This document shows, one piece after another, positions 24,478 to 32,344 of a stretch of DNA of 64,000 bases. The stretch lies in the NCBI RefSeq assembly GCF_014656195.1, contig NZ_BNBY01000002.1, positions 466,351-530,350 of the forward strand, read 5' to 3'. The position numbers and the translations under genes were made by a program. The DNA is from Kitasatospora xanthocidica. Its GTDB lineage: Bacteria > Actinomycetota > Actinomycetes > Streptomycetales > Streptomycetaceae. Position 1 is the first letter of the stretch, and the number at the start of each line of letters is the position of its first letter. The notes under the pieces were generated by a model. The model was not told where the DNA came from, did no database searches, and worked only from the letters and a program-made list of their open reading frames with translations.

Positions 24478-25836
24478 GTGCGCCCCGCCGCCCCCACGGT
24501 GTACAGAGGAGAGGTGCCCCTCCGGCAGCGTCCCGATGCGCCGCACCCGCCGTCCGCCCCGCATCCCCCCGACCGCCGCCGCACCTGGCGACCCGACCCC
24601 CGGGTGCTGACGGTGCTGACGCTCGCGCTGATCGCCCTGATCACCGTCGTCGACGTGCTCTCCCCGCCGGACGTCCACCTCGGCCCGCTGCTGATCGTCG
24701 CCCCCGCGCTGACCGCCTCCTTCGCCGGCCCGCGCGCCACCACCGGGGTCGCCCTGCTCGCTCTCGCCGCGCTGACCGTCATCGGCCTCGCCCGGGACGG
24801 CCTCACCACGGCCAACCACGAGACCCAGCTGGGCGCCCAGATCGTCGTCTCGGTGCTGATCGTCGGCCTGCGGGTGCTGCGCGAGCGGCACGAGCGCGAA
24901 CTGGCCCGGGTCCGCTCGGTGTCCGAGGCCGCCCAGCGGGTGCTGCTGCGCCCGCTGCCGGAGCGGATCGGGCCACTGCACCTGGCCTCCGTCTACCTGG
25001 CAGCCGAGGCCGAGGCACAGGTCGGCGGCGACCTGTACGCGGCCGCCCGCACCGCCACCGGCACCCGGCTGCTGGTCGGGGACGTCCGCGGCAAGGGGCT
25101 GTCCTCGCTCGGCGACGCGGCCCTGCTGCTCGGCGCCTTCCGCGCCGCCGCCCACCTGCACGCCGAGCTTCCCGACCTCGCCGCCTACCTGGACGGCAGC
25201 GTCAGCTGGGACCTCGCCCAGCTCGCCGAGCAGGCCCGGCAGGACGGCTACGAGTCCGGCGAGTCCTTCATCACCGCCGTCCTGCTCGACATCCCCGACG
25301 ACGGCTCACCGGTCCGCCTGATCGACTGCGGCCACCCGCCCCCGCTGCTGCTGCGCCCCGAGGGCATCACCACCCTCGCCGCCCGCCGCCCCGCCCCGCC
25401 GCTGGGCCTGGGCGAGCTCGCCCCGGCGCCGTACGAGGTGGAGACCTTCCCGTTCCGCCCCGGCGACCGGCTGCTGATCTACACCGACGGCGTGATCGAG
25501 GCCCGGGACTCCCAGCGGCGCTTCTACCCGCTGGCCGAGCGCGTCGCCGCCTGGAGCGCCGACCGCCCCGCCGCCCTGCTGAACCGCCTCCACCACGACC
25601 TGCTCGCCCACGTCGGCGGGCACCTGGACGACGACGCCGCCATGGTCCTGGTGGAGCGGCTCCCGGACGACGGACCGCACGGGAGCCGCTCGCAGGCCGG
25701 CCTCGGGGCCACGGCCGGGCTCGGGTCCGCCATCGGCCTCGGGCCCGCCGCCGGCATCGGGTCCGCCGCGGTTACGGCCGGTACGGCAGCTGCGGCACAT
25801 CGAAGCAGTTCGTCGTCATCGACGGCACCTGGGTGA
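24478..25836 (+). CDS. Membrane PP2C-type (SpoIIE-like) serine phosphatase
   Basis: The N-terminus has about three membrane helices (VLTVLTLALIALITVVDVL, then LLIVAPALTASF and ALLALAALTVIGLA). A coiled linker leads to a SpoIIE/RsbU-like phosphatase domain with AQVGGDLYAA, VGDVRGKGLSS, DCGHPPPLLL, LIYTDGVIEARD and DDAAMVLVER. Such proteins control anti-sigma antagonists. The start is uncertain: GTG codons at 24478, 24499 and 24514 are in frame, and the purine-rich site at 24505-24513 fits none of them well. The last 60 residues are a Gly/Ala/Ser-rich tail that overlaps the end of the convergent binding-protein gene by 65 bases. Confidence 0.87.
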   Translation: MRPAAPTVYRGEVPLRQRPDAPHPPSAPHPPDRRRTWRPDPRVLTVLTLALIALITVVDVLSPPDVHLGPLLIVAPALTASFAGPRATTGVALLALAALTVIGLARDGLTTANHETQLGAQIVVSVLIVGLRVLRERHERELARVRSVSEAAQRVLLRPLPERIGPLHLASVYLAAEAEAQVGGDLYAAARTATGTRLLVGDVRGKGLSSLGDAALLLGAFRAAAHLHAELPDLAAYLDGSVSWDLAQLAEQARQDGYESGESFITAVLLDIPDDGSPVRLIDCGHPPPLLLRPEGITTLAARRPAPPLGLGELAPAPYEVETFPFRPGDRLLIYTDGVIEARDSQRRFYPLAERVAAWSADRPAALLNRLHHDLLAHVGGHLDDDAAMVLVERLPDDGPHGSRSQAGLGATAGLGSAIGLGPAAGIGSAAVTAGTAAAAHRSSSSSSTAPG

Positions 25837-27214
25837 CCCAGCCGCCCCGCCCGCCCTGCGCCGAGTCCTGCCAGCGGGCGGCGTTCAGGCAGGCGCGGGC
25901 CGGCCCGGTGGGCGGCGGCTGCGGGACGAAGGAGGCGGGCAGGATCAGGCCGTGGGCGTCGTACGGCTCGGCGCGGTTCATGAACGCCTCCACGCAGGAG
26001 CGGGTCGGCGCGGCGCCGCAGGAGTCCACGGCGTCGGCCAGCCACTGCGCGCCTGCCCAGCCCTCCAGCTCCCAGGCGGACAGCCGCCCGGCCCGGTCCG
26101 GGAAGTAGCGGGCCATCGCGGCCCGGAAGTCGCGGACCGCCGGGTACTGCTCGTCCTCGTAGTTCAGGCTCGACGAGGTCGCCCAGAGCGCGTTGCGGCA
26201 GTTCGGCGAGGACCGGTAGTCGTCGCGCACCGACTCCGACCAGTTCTGCACGGTGGTCACCTTCGCCGCGACCGCCACCCCGGACTCGTCCAGCGCCCGG
26301 CACAGCGCCGCGTTGCCCCGGCCGTCCATGGCGTCGAACAGCAGCTGCGAACCGTCGGCGCGCACGGCCGCGGCCACCGCCTGGAAGTTCGGCAGCGCGA
26401 AGTCCACCGTCTGGAGCAGCACCCGGTAGCCCTCGGCCTCCAGCCCGGCCTTCAGCTGCCCGGCGTAGCGGGCCGAGTCGGCCTGGTTGTAGGCGACCAC
26501 GGCGGCACTGCCCGCGCCCAGGCGCTGCTTGAAGAAACGGAACACCTCGGTGCTCGCGTAGAGCGTCCCGTTCCAGCCGACCGACCGCCCGTCGCGCGGG
26601 GCGCCGCTACCGTAGATCCCGTACAGGTGCGGCCAGCGGTCGTACGCCGTGCCGATCGGCTGGCCGCCGACGTCCGGCACCGCCTTGCCGCTCACGTACG
26701 GCGCGCCCGCGTAGTCGAGGACGCTGCCGCTGACGAGGGCGAAGACGTGCGCCTGGTCGATCAGCCGGTGCACGCAGTCCTGGTTGCCGACGCCGCTGCC
26801 GCCGTCGTCGCAGGTCACCAGCCGGACGGTGCGCCCGTGCAGGCCGCCGCGGTCGTTGAGGGCCTGGAAGAACGCCTGGGCGCCGTACCGGGGGCCGCTG
26901 AACGCCTCGCTGCCGACCGGGCTGGTGAGCGAGGTGACGACGCCGATCCGGATCTCGGTGGCGGAGACCCCGGTGTCGGAGGCCGGGTTGGCGGCCGCGG
27001 TGGCTCCGGTGGCCCCGGTGGTTTCGGTGCCGCCGGTGGCTCCGGCGGTGCGGGTGGCGCGGGCGGCGAAGGCGCCCTCGGGCAGCCTGGTGCCGCAGCC
27101 CGCCAGCGGCACGGCGCACAGTAGAAGGGCGCAGAGCACCGCCGGGACGCGTCCGGGCCGCCGGCGCGCGAACGCGTCGACGGCCCGGCACCGCGCGCGG
27201 GCGGTCAGCTGCAT
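25772..27214 (-). CDS. Branched-chain amino-acid type ABC substrate-binding lipoprotein
   Basis: This is a 480-residue type I periplasmic binding protein (Peripla_BP_6 kind). The signal ends in the lipobox LCAVPLAGC, followed by a Thr/Gly/Ala-rich linker. Then comes the domain start IRIGVVTSLTSPVGSEAFSG, which aligns with LivJ/LivK-like receptors. The ATG at 27214 overlaps the preceding lipoprotein gene by 10 bases. It lies next to, but reads away from, the Liv-like permease and ATPases, and is the likely receptor. Four or more Cys residues in the mature part suggest disulfides outside the cell. The ligand is unknown. Confidence 0.9.
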   Translation of the reverse strand: MQLTARARCRAVDAFARRRPGRVPAVLCALLLCAVPLAGCGTRLPEGAFAARATRTAGATGGTETTGATGATAAANPASDTGVSATEIRIGVVTSLTSPVGSEAFSGPRYGAQAFFQALNDRGGLHGRTVRLVTCDDGGSGVGNQDCVHRLIDQAHVFALVSGSVLDYAGAPYVSGKAVPDVGGQPIGTAYDRWPHLYGIYGSGAPRDGRSVGWNGTLYASTEVFRFFKQRLGAGSAAVVAYNQADSARYAGQLKAGLEAEGYRVLLQTVDFALPNFQAVAAAVRADGSQLLFDAMDGRGNAALCRALDESGVAVAAKVTTVQNWSESVRDDYRSSPNCRNALWATSSSLNYEDEQYPAVRDFRAAMARYFPDRAGRLSAWELEGWAGAQWLADAVDSCGAAPTRSCVEAFMNRAEPYDAHGLILPASFVPQPPPTGPARACLNAARWQDSAQGGRGGWVTQVPSMTTNCFDVPQLPYRP

Positions 27215-27813
27215 CCGGGGATCGGGGTACCGCTGGCACCGCCGGCCTGGGTCAGCAGACCGCACAGGGTCGACCGCGACACCTTCCAGGTACCGCTCTC
27301 CAGGACGGCCTGACCGGACGCGCTCGGCTCCACCACCGTGCCCTGGAGCGACAGCGCATAGGTGACGTTCGCGTCGGCGGCGTCGGTGAACGCGATGTCC
27401 GAGACCTTCGCCTGCACCTGGCCCACCCGGGGATCCTGCGAGAAGCCCTGCAGCACCGGGAGCAGCACGTCACCGCCCTGCAGCAGCCTGGCCTTGTCGG
27501 GGATCGGGGTGTCGGGGGAGAAGAACTTCTCCCAGTTGGCGGTGATCTCCGTCTTGGCGGCGACCGGGTCGGCGGGGGCGGTACCGCTGGGACTCGCGGC
27601 GGCGCTCGCGCCGGTACTGGCGCTCGCACTCGCACTGGCGCTGGCGCCGGCACTCGCGCTCGCGCTCGCGCTCGCCGGGGACGAGGCCGAGGAACCGGAC
27701 TTACCGCTGCTGCACCCGGCCGCCGCGCCCGCCAGCAGCAGGGCGAGCAGCACACTCGCCGTCCGCAGGGGCCGGCCGCCGCCCGTGGGAGTGCCGCTTC
27801 GCGTCACGTGCAT
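27205..27813 (-). CDS. Small lipoprotein with Ala/Ser repeat linker, unknown function
   Basis: This is a 202-residue lipoprotein with signal peptide and lipobox (LLAGAAAGC). A long Ala-Ser repeat linker (about residues 50-75) leads to a 120-residue beta-rich domain (ITANWEKFFSPDTPIPDKAR, then SLQGTVVEPSASGQAVLESG). The domain resembles low-molecular-weight mycobacterial/streptomycete antigen-like lipoproteins (NTF2-like guess). The ATG follows GAGAGGGAAC. The gene is coupled to the binding-protein gene by overlap, so an accessory role in the same transporter is plausible but not shown. Confidence 0.8.
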   Translation of the reverse strand: MHVTRSGTPTGGGRPLRTASVLLALLLAGAAAGCSSGKSGSSASSPASASASASAGASASASASASTGASAAASPSGTAPADPVAAKTEITANWEKFFSPDTPIPDKARLLQGGDVLLPVLQGFSQDPRVGQVQAKVSDIAFTDAADANVTYALSLQGTVVEPSASGQAVLESGTWKVSRSTLCGLLTQAGGASGTPIPGCS

Positions 27814-27918
27814 GGTGTTCCCTCTCGACTGCGCCGCCCGGGCCGGTCTCACGGTCTCCCGGATGCTGTTCCAGGCCGATCCTGGAAACGTCTCAAGTGA
27901 CACCATGAAGGCGGATCC

Positions 27919-28656
27919 ATGGACGAATCGCAATCCGAGGGAGAAATCACTCGTAACGCCCCGAAGGGTTCCCCCGTCCGGGGCGGTACGCGCGGAGACG
28001 GTGCGTACGGAGGCGGTGCGCTCCGGGGCGGTGCGCTCCGGGGCAGTGCGCTCCGGGGTGCGCGCGAGTGGGCCGGCTGGCTGCTCGTCGCGGTCGGCGC
28101 CGTGCTGTGCGTGCTCGGCTGGTACGGGGTCTCCGGCGAGCGCTTCGTCGAACAGCAGGTCCCCTACCTGGCCTCGTCCACCATCCCCGGCGCGGCGCTG
28201 ATCGTGGCCGGGACCCTCCTGGTCGCCCTGCGGCCCCCGTCCCCGCCGGAACGCCGGGAGCTGACGGACCGGCGGGTGGAACGGCTGTACGAGCTGCTCG
28301 TCGAACCGTCCGACGACGGGCCGCCCCATGACGGACCACCCGACGCCCCTCCGGCCGATGCCCCTCCGCCCGATGCCGCTCCGCCCGGCACCCGGCCGCC
28401 CGAGGGGTGGCTGGCCGTCCCCGAGGGCACCCGCTACCACCGCCCGGACTGTCCGCTGGTCACCGGCAAGGCGCGGGCCGCACCCGTGGACGCGGCCGCC
28501 GTCCAGGCCCGGGGCCTGACGCCCTGCCCGCTCTGCTCACCGCCCGCCACGGGCCCCGGCCCTGACCCCGGCCCTGACCCCGGCTCCCGTTCCGGTTCCG
28601 ACCCCGGCCCCGACCCCGCCACCCGTCCGGGCGAATCCGCCCCGCCGGCCGGCTGA
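27919..28656 (+). CDS. Two-helix membrane protein with C-terminal zinc-ribbon-like motif
   Basis: This is a 245-residue protein with unknown function. The N-terminus holds tandem GGALRGGALRGSALRGA repeats. Two membrane helices follow (WLLVAVGAVLCVLGWYGV and IPGAALIVAGTLLVAL). Then come a Pro/Asp-rich linker and a compact domain EGTRYHRPDCPLV, then GLTPCPLC, with Cys/His spacing like Ada-type or zinc-ribbon metal sites. A Pro/Gly/Asp repeat tail closes the protein. The permease starts seven bases after its stop, so it is the first gene of the transporter operon. It is divergent from the lipoprotein gene with 105 bases between. Confidence 0.75.
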   Translation: MDESQSEGEITRNAPKGSPVRGGTRGDGAYGGGALRGGALRGSALRGAREWAGWLLVAVGAVLCVLGWYGVSGERFVEQQVPYLASSTIPGAALIVAGTLLVALRPPSPPERRELTDRRVERLYELLVEPSDDGPPHDGPPDAPPADAPPPDAAPPGTRPPEGWLAVPEGTRYHRPDCPLVTGKARAAPVDAAAVQARGLTPCPLCSPPATGPGPDPGPDPGSRSGSDPGPDPATRPGESAPPAG

Positions 28657-28662
28657 CCGCCC

Positions 28663-30696
28663 GTGACCGCCGCCGCCCAGCTCGCCACCACCACCGACTC
28701 GCTCGGCCTCACCGTCGACCTCGCGCTCGCCGGGCTCACCGTCGGCAGCGCCGCCGCTCTCAGCGGCATCGGCCTGGTCGTCTGCCACCGCGCCACCGGG
28801 GTGCTCAACATCGCCCAGGGTGCCCAGGCCATGGCCGTCGCCTACCTGCTGCGCGACCTCGTCGTGGTGCGGCACTGGCCGGTCTGGCCCGCCGTCGCCT
28901 GCTGCCTGCTGCTCGTCGCCCCCGCGCTCGGCGTACTGCTCGACGTGCTGGTCTACCGCCCGCTCCAGCGGCGCGGCGCCGGACCGGCCGAGACCATGGT
29001 CGCCGGGCTCGGCGTGTTCGTCCTGCTCATCGGCGTGGCCGTGCTGCTGTGGGGCGCGGCACCCCTGGCCGGCGCGCCCTCCCCGCTCGGCGGCGCCGCG
29101 ATCCGGCTGCCCGGCGGACACGGCCTGCGGCCCGACACCGTCGCCCAGCTCGCCGCCATCCTCCTCCTCGGTCTCACCGTCTTCGCCGCCACCCGGTGGA
29201 CCCGCTTCGGCCTGCGACTGCGCGCCGTCGTCGACGACCGCCGCCTCGCCGCCCTCACCGGCGTGGACGCCGACCGGGTCTCCGCCGCCGGCTGGGCCTT
29301 CGGCACCTTCACCGCCGGACTCGTCGGCATCGCCCTCGCCCCGTACCTGCTGCTCGACCCGTACGGGCTGCCGCTGCTGGTGATGGAGACCATGGCGGTC
29401 GCGGTCGCCGCCCGGCTGCGCAGCATCCCGGTCGCCGTCGCCACCGGGCTCGGTCTCGGCATCGCCCAGGCCGAACTCACCCGGCTGCGCCCGTCCGGAC
29501 AGCTGCTGCCGCTGGTCGAGGCGGTGCAGTCCAACCTGTTCGTGGTCGCGCTGCTCGCCACCGCCCTGCTCGCCGGGCCACGCATCGGCGGGGAAGGGGC
29601 CGGGGAAGGGGCCGGGGCCGCGCCACTCGCGGTCCGCCGTACGGGTGACGAGCGCGCCGGGGGCGGCGGGGCCGGCGGAAGCGGACGGTTGGCAGGGGCC
29701 GTCTGCCTGGTGCTGCTCCTGCTGCCGCTCGGCTTCCGGGGCAACGACCTGCGCAGCGCCCTGCTGGTGCCCGCGCTCGCGCTCGTCCTGCTGTCGATCG
29801 TCGTGGTCACCGGCTACGGCGGGCAGATCTCGCTCGGCCAGGCCGGGTACGCGGGCCTCGGCGCGCTCGGCACCGCGCTGCTGATGTCCGGCCGGGTACC
29901 CGGCGTGCCGTCGCTGCCCGCCGCGCCCGCGCTGCTGATCGCCGTCCTCGCCACCGCCCCGCTCGGCCTGCTCACCGGTTGGCCCGCGATCCGCCGACGC
30001 GGGCTCGCCCTCGCCCTGGTCACCTTCGCGGTGGGCACGGCGATGAGCCGCTTCGTCTTCCAGCAGCCGTACGCCACCACCGGGCTGGTGCTCGACCGCC
30101 CGTCCTTCCTGGCCGGCGACCGCGCGTTCTACCTCGCCGAACTCCTCCTCCTCGGTCTCGGCCTGCTCACCGTCCGGGCCCTGCACCGGGGCCGCCTCGG
30201 CCGCGCCCTGACCGCCATGCGGGACCACGAGCCGGGCGCGGTCGCGGCGGGCGTGGACGTCCCCGGCCTCAAGCTCCTCGCCTTCGTCGCGGGCGCGGCC
30301 CTGGCCGCTCTCGGCGGCGGACTGATCGGCCTCGCCGGACGCGCCTTCGACCCCGCCGCCTTCGATCCGGTGCGCGGCCTGCTCTGGTTCGCGGCCGTCG
30401 TCGTGGCCGGCGCCGACAGCGCCCTCGCCGCCGTCCTGGCCGCCGCCCTCCTCATCGGCCTCGACGCCGGCACCGTCGCCGGGGTCTCCGCCGTGGCCGT
30501 CGGCGCCCTGGCCGCCGCCATCGGCCGCCTCCCCGGCGGTCTCGCGGCCCTGCCCGTCCCCCGCCGCCGGCCTCCCCCGGCGCTCCCGGCGCTCCCGCCG
30601 TCCCGCCTCAGCCCGACGGGGCGGCGGGTCCGGGCGGCGATCGCGACGAGGCAGGCGGGGCGGGTACGGAAGACCGGGGAGGACGGGGCCTCATGA
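28663..30696 (+). CDS. Fused LivH-LivM branched-chain amino-acid ABC permease
   Basis: This is a 677-residue permease combining the two membrane subunits of a Liv-type importer. Residues 1-300 are LivH-like (GIGLVVCHRATGVLNIAQGA, then VYRPLQRRGAGPAETMVAGLG). Residues 340-640 are LivM-like (VTGYGGQISLGQAGYAGLGA, LTGWPAIRRRGLALALVTF, AMRDHEPGAVAAGVDV). A Gly-rich linker near 310-335 joins them. In E. coli these are separate proteins; fusions are known in actinobacteria. The GTG start lies close to the preceding stop. The last bases enter a repeat array that fills the gap to livG. Confidence 0.92.
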   Translation: MTAAAQLATTTDSLGLTVDLALAGLTVGSAAALSGIGLVVCHRATGVLNIAQGAQAMAVAYLLRDLVVVRHWPVWPAVACCLLLVAPALGVLLDVLVYRPLQRRGAGPAETMVAGLGVFVLLIGVAVLLWGAAPLAGAPSPLGGAAIRLPGGHGLRPDTVAQLAAILLLGLTVFAATRWTRFGLRLRAVVDDRRLAALTGVDADRVSAAGWAFGTFTAGLVGIALAPYLLLDPYGLPLLVMETMAVAVAARLRSIPVAVATGLGLGIAQAELTRLRPSGQLLPLVEAVQSNLFVVALLATALLAGPRIGGEGAGEGAGAAPLAVRRTGDERAGGGGAGGSGRLAGAVCLVLLLLPLGFRGNDLRSALLVPALALVLLSIVVVTGYGGQISLGQAGYAGLGALGTALLMSGRVPGVPSLPAAPALLIAVLATAPLGLLTGWPAIRRRGLALALVTFAVGTAMSRFVFQQPYATTGLVLDRPSFLAGDRAFYLAELLLLGLGLLTVRALHRGRLGRALTAMRDHEPGAVAAGVDVPGLKLLAFVAGAALAALGGGLIGLAGRAFDPAAFDPVRGLLWFAAVVVAGADSALAAVLAAALLIGLDAGTVAGVSAVAVGALAAAIGRLPGGLAALPVPRRRPPPALPALPPSRLSPTGRRVRAAIATRQAGRVRKTGEDGAS

Positions 30697-30809
30697 GCAA
30701 CTCTCATGGGGGATGCCATGAGCAACTCTCATGGGGCGCGGCCATGAGCAAGTCTCATGGGGCATGCCATGAGCGACTCTCATCGGGCGCGCCATGAACA
30801 ACTCTCATG
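30692..30809. repeat. Palindromic repeat array A, 5 copies, 25-26 bp period
   Basis: Five 17-bp units of the form CATGAGCAACTCTCATG begin at 30692, 30717, 30743, 30768 and 30793. Copies 1 and 2 are identical, and copies 3-5 differ at one to three bases. Arms CATGAG and CTCATG can pair across a 5-base centre. Spacers of 8-9 bases are mostly GGGG plus GC-rich bases ending in GCC. The array fills the 97 bases between the Liv permease stop and livG, and the livG ATG lies inside copy 5. The same element occurs at 57256-57428. Confidence 0.93.
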
Positions 30810-31564
30810 ACCGTCCCGCCGCCCGGCTGACCGCACGGGGCGTCGTGCGGCGCTACGGCGGGATCGAGGCGGTGGGCGGGGTCGACCTGGTGGCGCGGCC
30901 GGGGCGGATCACCGCGCTGGTCGGACCGAACGGGGCGGGCAAGAGCACCCTGTTCGACTGCCTCGCCGGAACGGTCCGCCCGGACGCCGGACGGGTGCTG
31001 CTGGGCGGGCGGGACGTCACCGGGCTGCCTGCGCACCGGCGGGTGCGGCTCGGGTTGGCGCGCACGTTCCAGCAGATCGCCGTCTTCCCCACCCTCTCGG
31101 TGGCCGACAACGTCCGGGTCGGCGCCGAGCAGCGGACCGGGCGGGCTGGGCGGACCGGCCCGGCCGGCCGGGCCGAGGCCCGGGACGTGGCGGAGCGGAC
31201 CGTCGAGGCGCTGCGGCTGTTCGGGCTGCAGGGCCTTGCCGCCGAGCCGGCCGGGGCGCAGCCGACCGGCGTGCTGCGGCTGGTGGAGCTGGCCCGGGCG
31301 TTGGCGGGCGGGCCCCGGGTACTGCTGCTGGACGAGCCGGCCGCCGGTCTCGACGCCGCCCAGACGGCCCGGCTGGTGTCGGTGCTGCGGGGCCTCGCCG
31401 AGCGCGGGATGGCGCTGCTGCTGGTGGAGCACGACGCCGAGCTGGTCGCGGAACTCGCCGACACCGTCTACGCCATGGCCGCCGGCCGGATGGTCGCGGC
31501 CGGCCCGACCGCGACCGTCCTCGCCGACCCCCGCGTCACCCGGGCCTGGGGGGCGGTGGGCTGA
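30794..31564 (+). CDS. livG: LivG-like ABC transporter ATPase with eroded signature motif
   Basis: This is a 256-residue ATPase subunit. Walker A is normal (GPNGAGKST), Walker B is LLLDEPAAGLD, and the switch His is in VEHDAELV. The signature, normally LAYGDQRRLEIAR in LivG, reads QPTGVLRLVELAR, losing the Gln. The start ATG lies in the last unit of repeat array A, and no ribosome site is visible before it. The stop overlaps the livF start (TGATG). It acts on the inner face of the membrane with the fused permease. Confidence 0.9.
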   Translation: MNNSHDRPAARLTARGVVRRYGGIEAVGGVDLVARPGRITALVGPNGAGKSTLFDCLAGTVRPDAGRVLLGGRDVTGLPAHRRVRLGLARTFQQIAVFPTLSVADNVRVGAEQRTGRAGRTGPAGRAEARDVAERTVEALRLFGLQGLAAEPAGAQPTGVLRLVELARALAGGPRVLLLDEPAAGLDAAQTARLVSVLRGLAERGMALLLVEHDAELVAELADTVYAMAAGRMVAAGPTATVLADPRVTRAWGAVG

Positions 31565-32235
31565 TGCCGGTCGAGGCCGCTCTCCGCTCCGCCCGGGTCC
31601 GGTACGGCCCGCTGGAGGCCCTGCACGGTGTCGACCTCGCCTTCCCGTCCGCCGCCGTCACCGTCCTGCTCGGCCGCAACGGCGCCGGGCGGACGAGCGC
31701 CCTGCACGCCCTGGCCGGGGTCGTCCCGCTGTCGGGCGGGCAGGCGCTCTGGCGGGGCCGGGACCTCGGCGGGCTGTCGGTGCACCAGCGGGTCCGCCGG
31801 GGGCTGGCCCTCGTCCCGGCCGAGCGCGGGGTGTTCGGGTCACTGACCGTCGCCGAGAACCTGGGCCTCGGTGGTCCGGGCCACGACGAAGTGATCGAGC
31901 TCTTCCCGGAGTTGGCCCCCCTGCTGCCCCGCCGGGCCGGAACCCTCTCCGGCGGCCAGCAGCAACTGGTCGCCGTCGGACGGGCCTTGGCGGCGTGCCC
32001 GGCCCTCCTCCTGCTCGACGAACCCGAGCGGGGCCTGGCCCCCGCCGTCGCCGCCAGGCTCCACGCCCACCTGCTGGCCGCAGCCACCGACGGCCGTACG
32101 GTCGTCCTGGCCGCGCAGTCGCTGCCGCGCACCCTCGCCGGGGCGGCGGTCGTCCACGTGCTGCACCGCGGCGAGGTGGCCTTCTCCGGCGAACCCGGGG
32201 AGCCCCTGCCGAAACGTTTCGCCACCCCCCGGTGA
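31564..32235 (+). CDS. livF: LivF-like ABC transporter ATPase with Walker A Lys to Arg change
   Basis: This is a 223-residue ATPase subunit. The Walker A loop reads GRNGAGRTS where GxxGxGK(S/T) is expected, so the phosphate-binding Lys is Arg. The signature LSGGQQQLVAVGRAL and Walker B LLLLDEPERGLAP are intact. The switch position is Gln (AAQSLP), as is usual for LivF. By family rules, the site formed by LivG Walker A and the LivF signature is complete, and the opposite site is doubly degenerate. It is the last gene of the operon, coupled to livG. Confidence 0.9.
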   Translation: MPVEAALRSARVRYGPLEALHGVDLAFPSAAVTVLLGRNGAGRTSALHALAGVVPLSGGQALWRGRDLGGLSVHQRVRRGLALVPAERGVFGSLTVAENLGLGGPGHDEVIELFPELAPLLPRRAGTLSGGQQQLVAVGRALAACPALLLLDEPERGLAPAVAARLHAHLLAAATDGRTVVLAAQSLPRTLAGAAVVHVLHRGEVAFSGEPGEPLPKRFATPR

Positions 32236-32248
32236 CCGGCCCCTCCCA

Positions 32249-32280
32249 CCCCCGGCGCGAGGCCGCGCCGAGCCGGGGGC
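32249..32280. terminator. GC-rich hairpin between livF and GNAT gene
   Basis: CCCCCGGCGCG (32249-32259) can pair with the downstream CGCGCCGAGCCGGGGG with a small bulge and a four-base loop. It lies 14 bases after the livF stop, between convergent genes. No U tract follows. Confidence 0.55.
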
Positions 32281-32344
32281 CCGGCCGACGCCCCGGAGAG
32301 CGCGCGGGCCGAAGGGCCCACGCCCCGGAGAGCGGGCGGGCCCG

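Noticed and set aside
30692..30809. CRISPR array
   Set aside because: Units are 17 bp with only 8-9 bp between them, the spacers are alike and GC-rich, and no cas gene is near.
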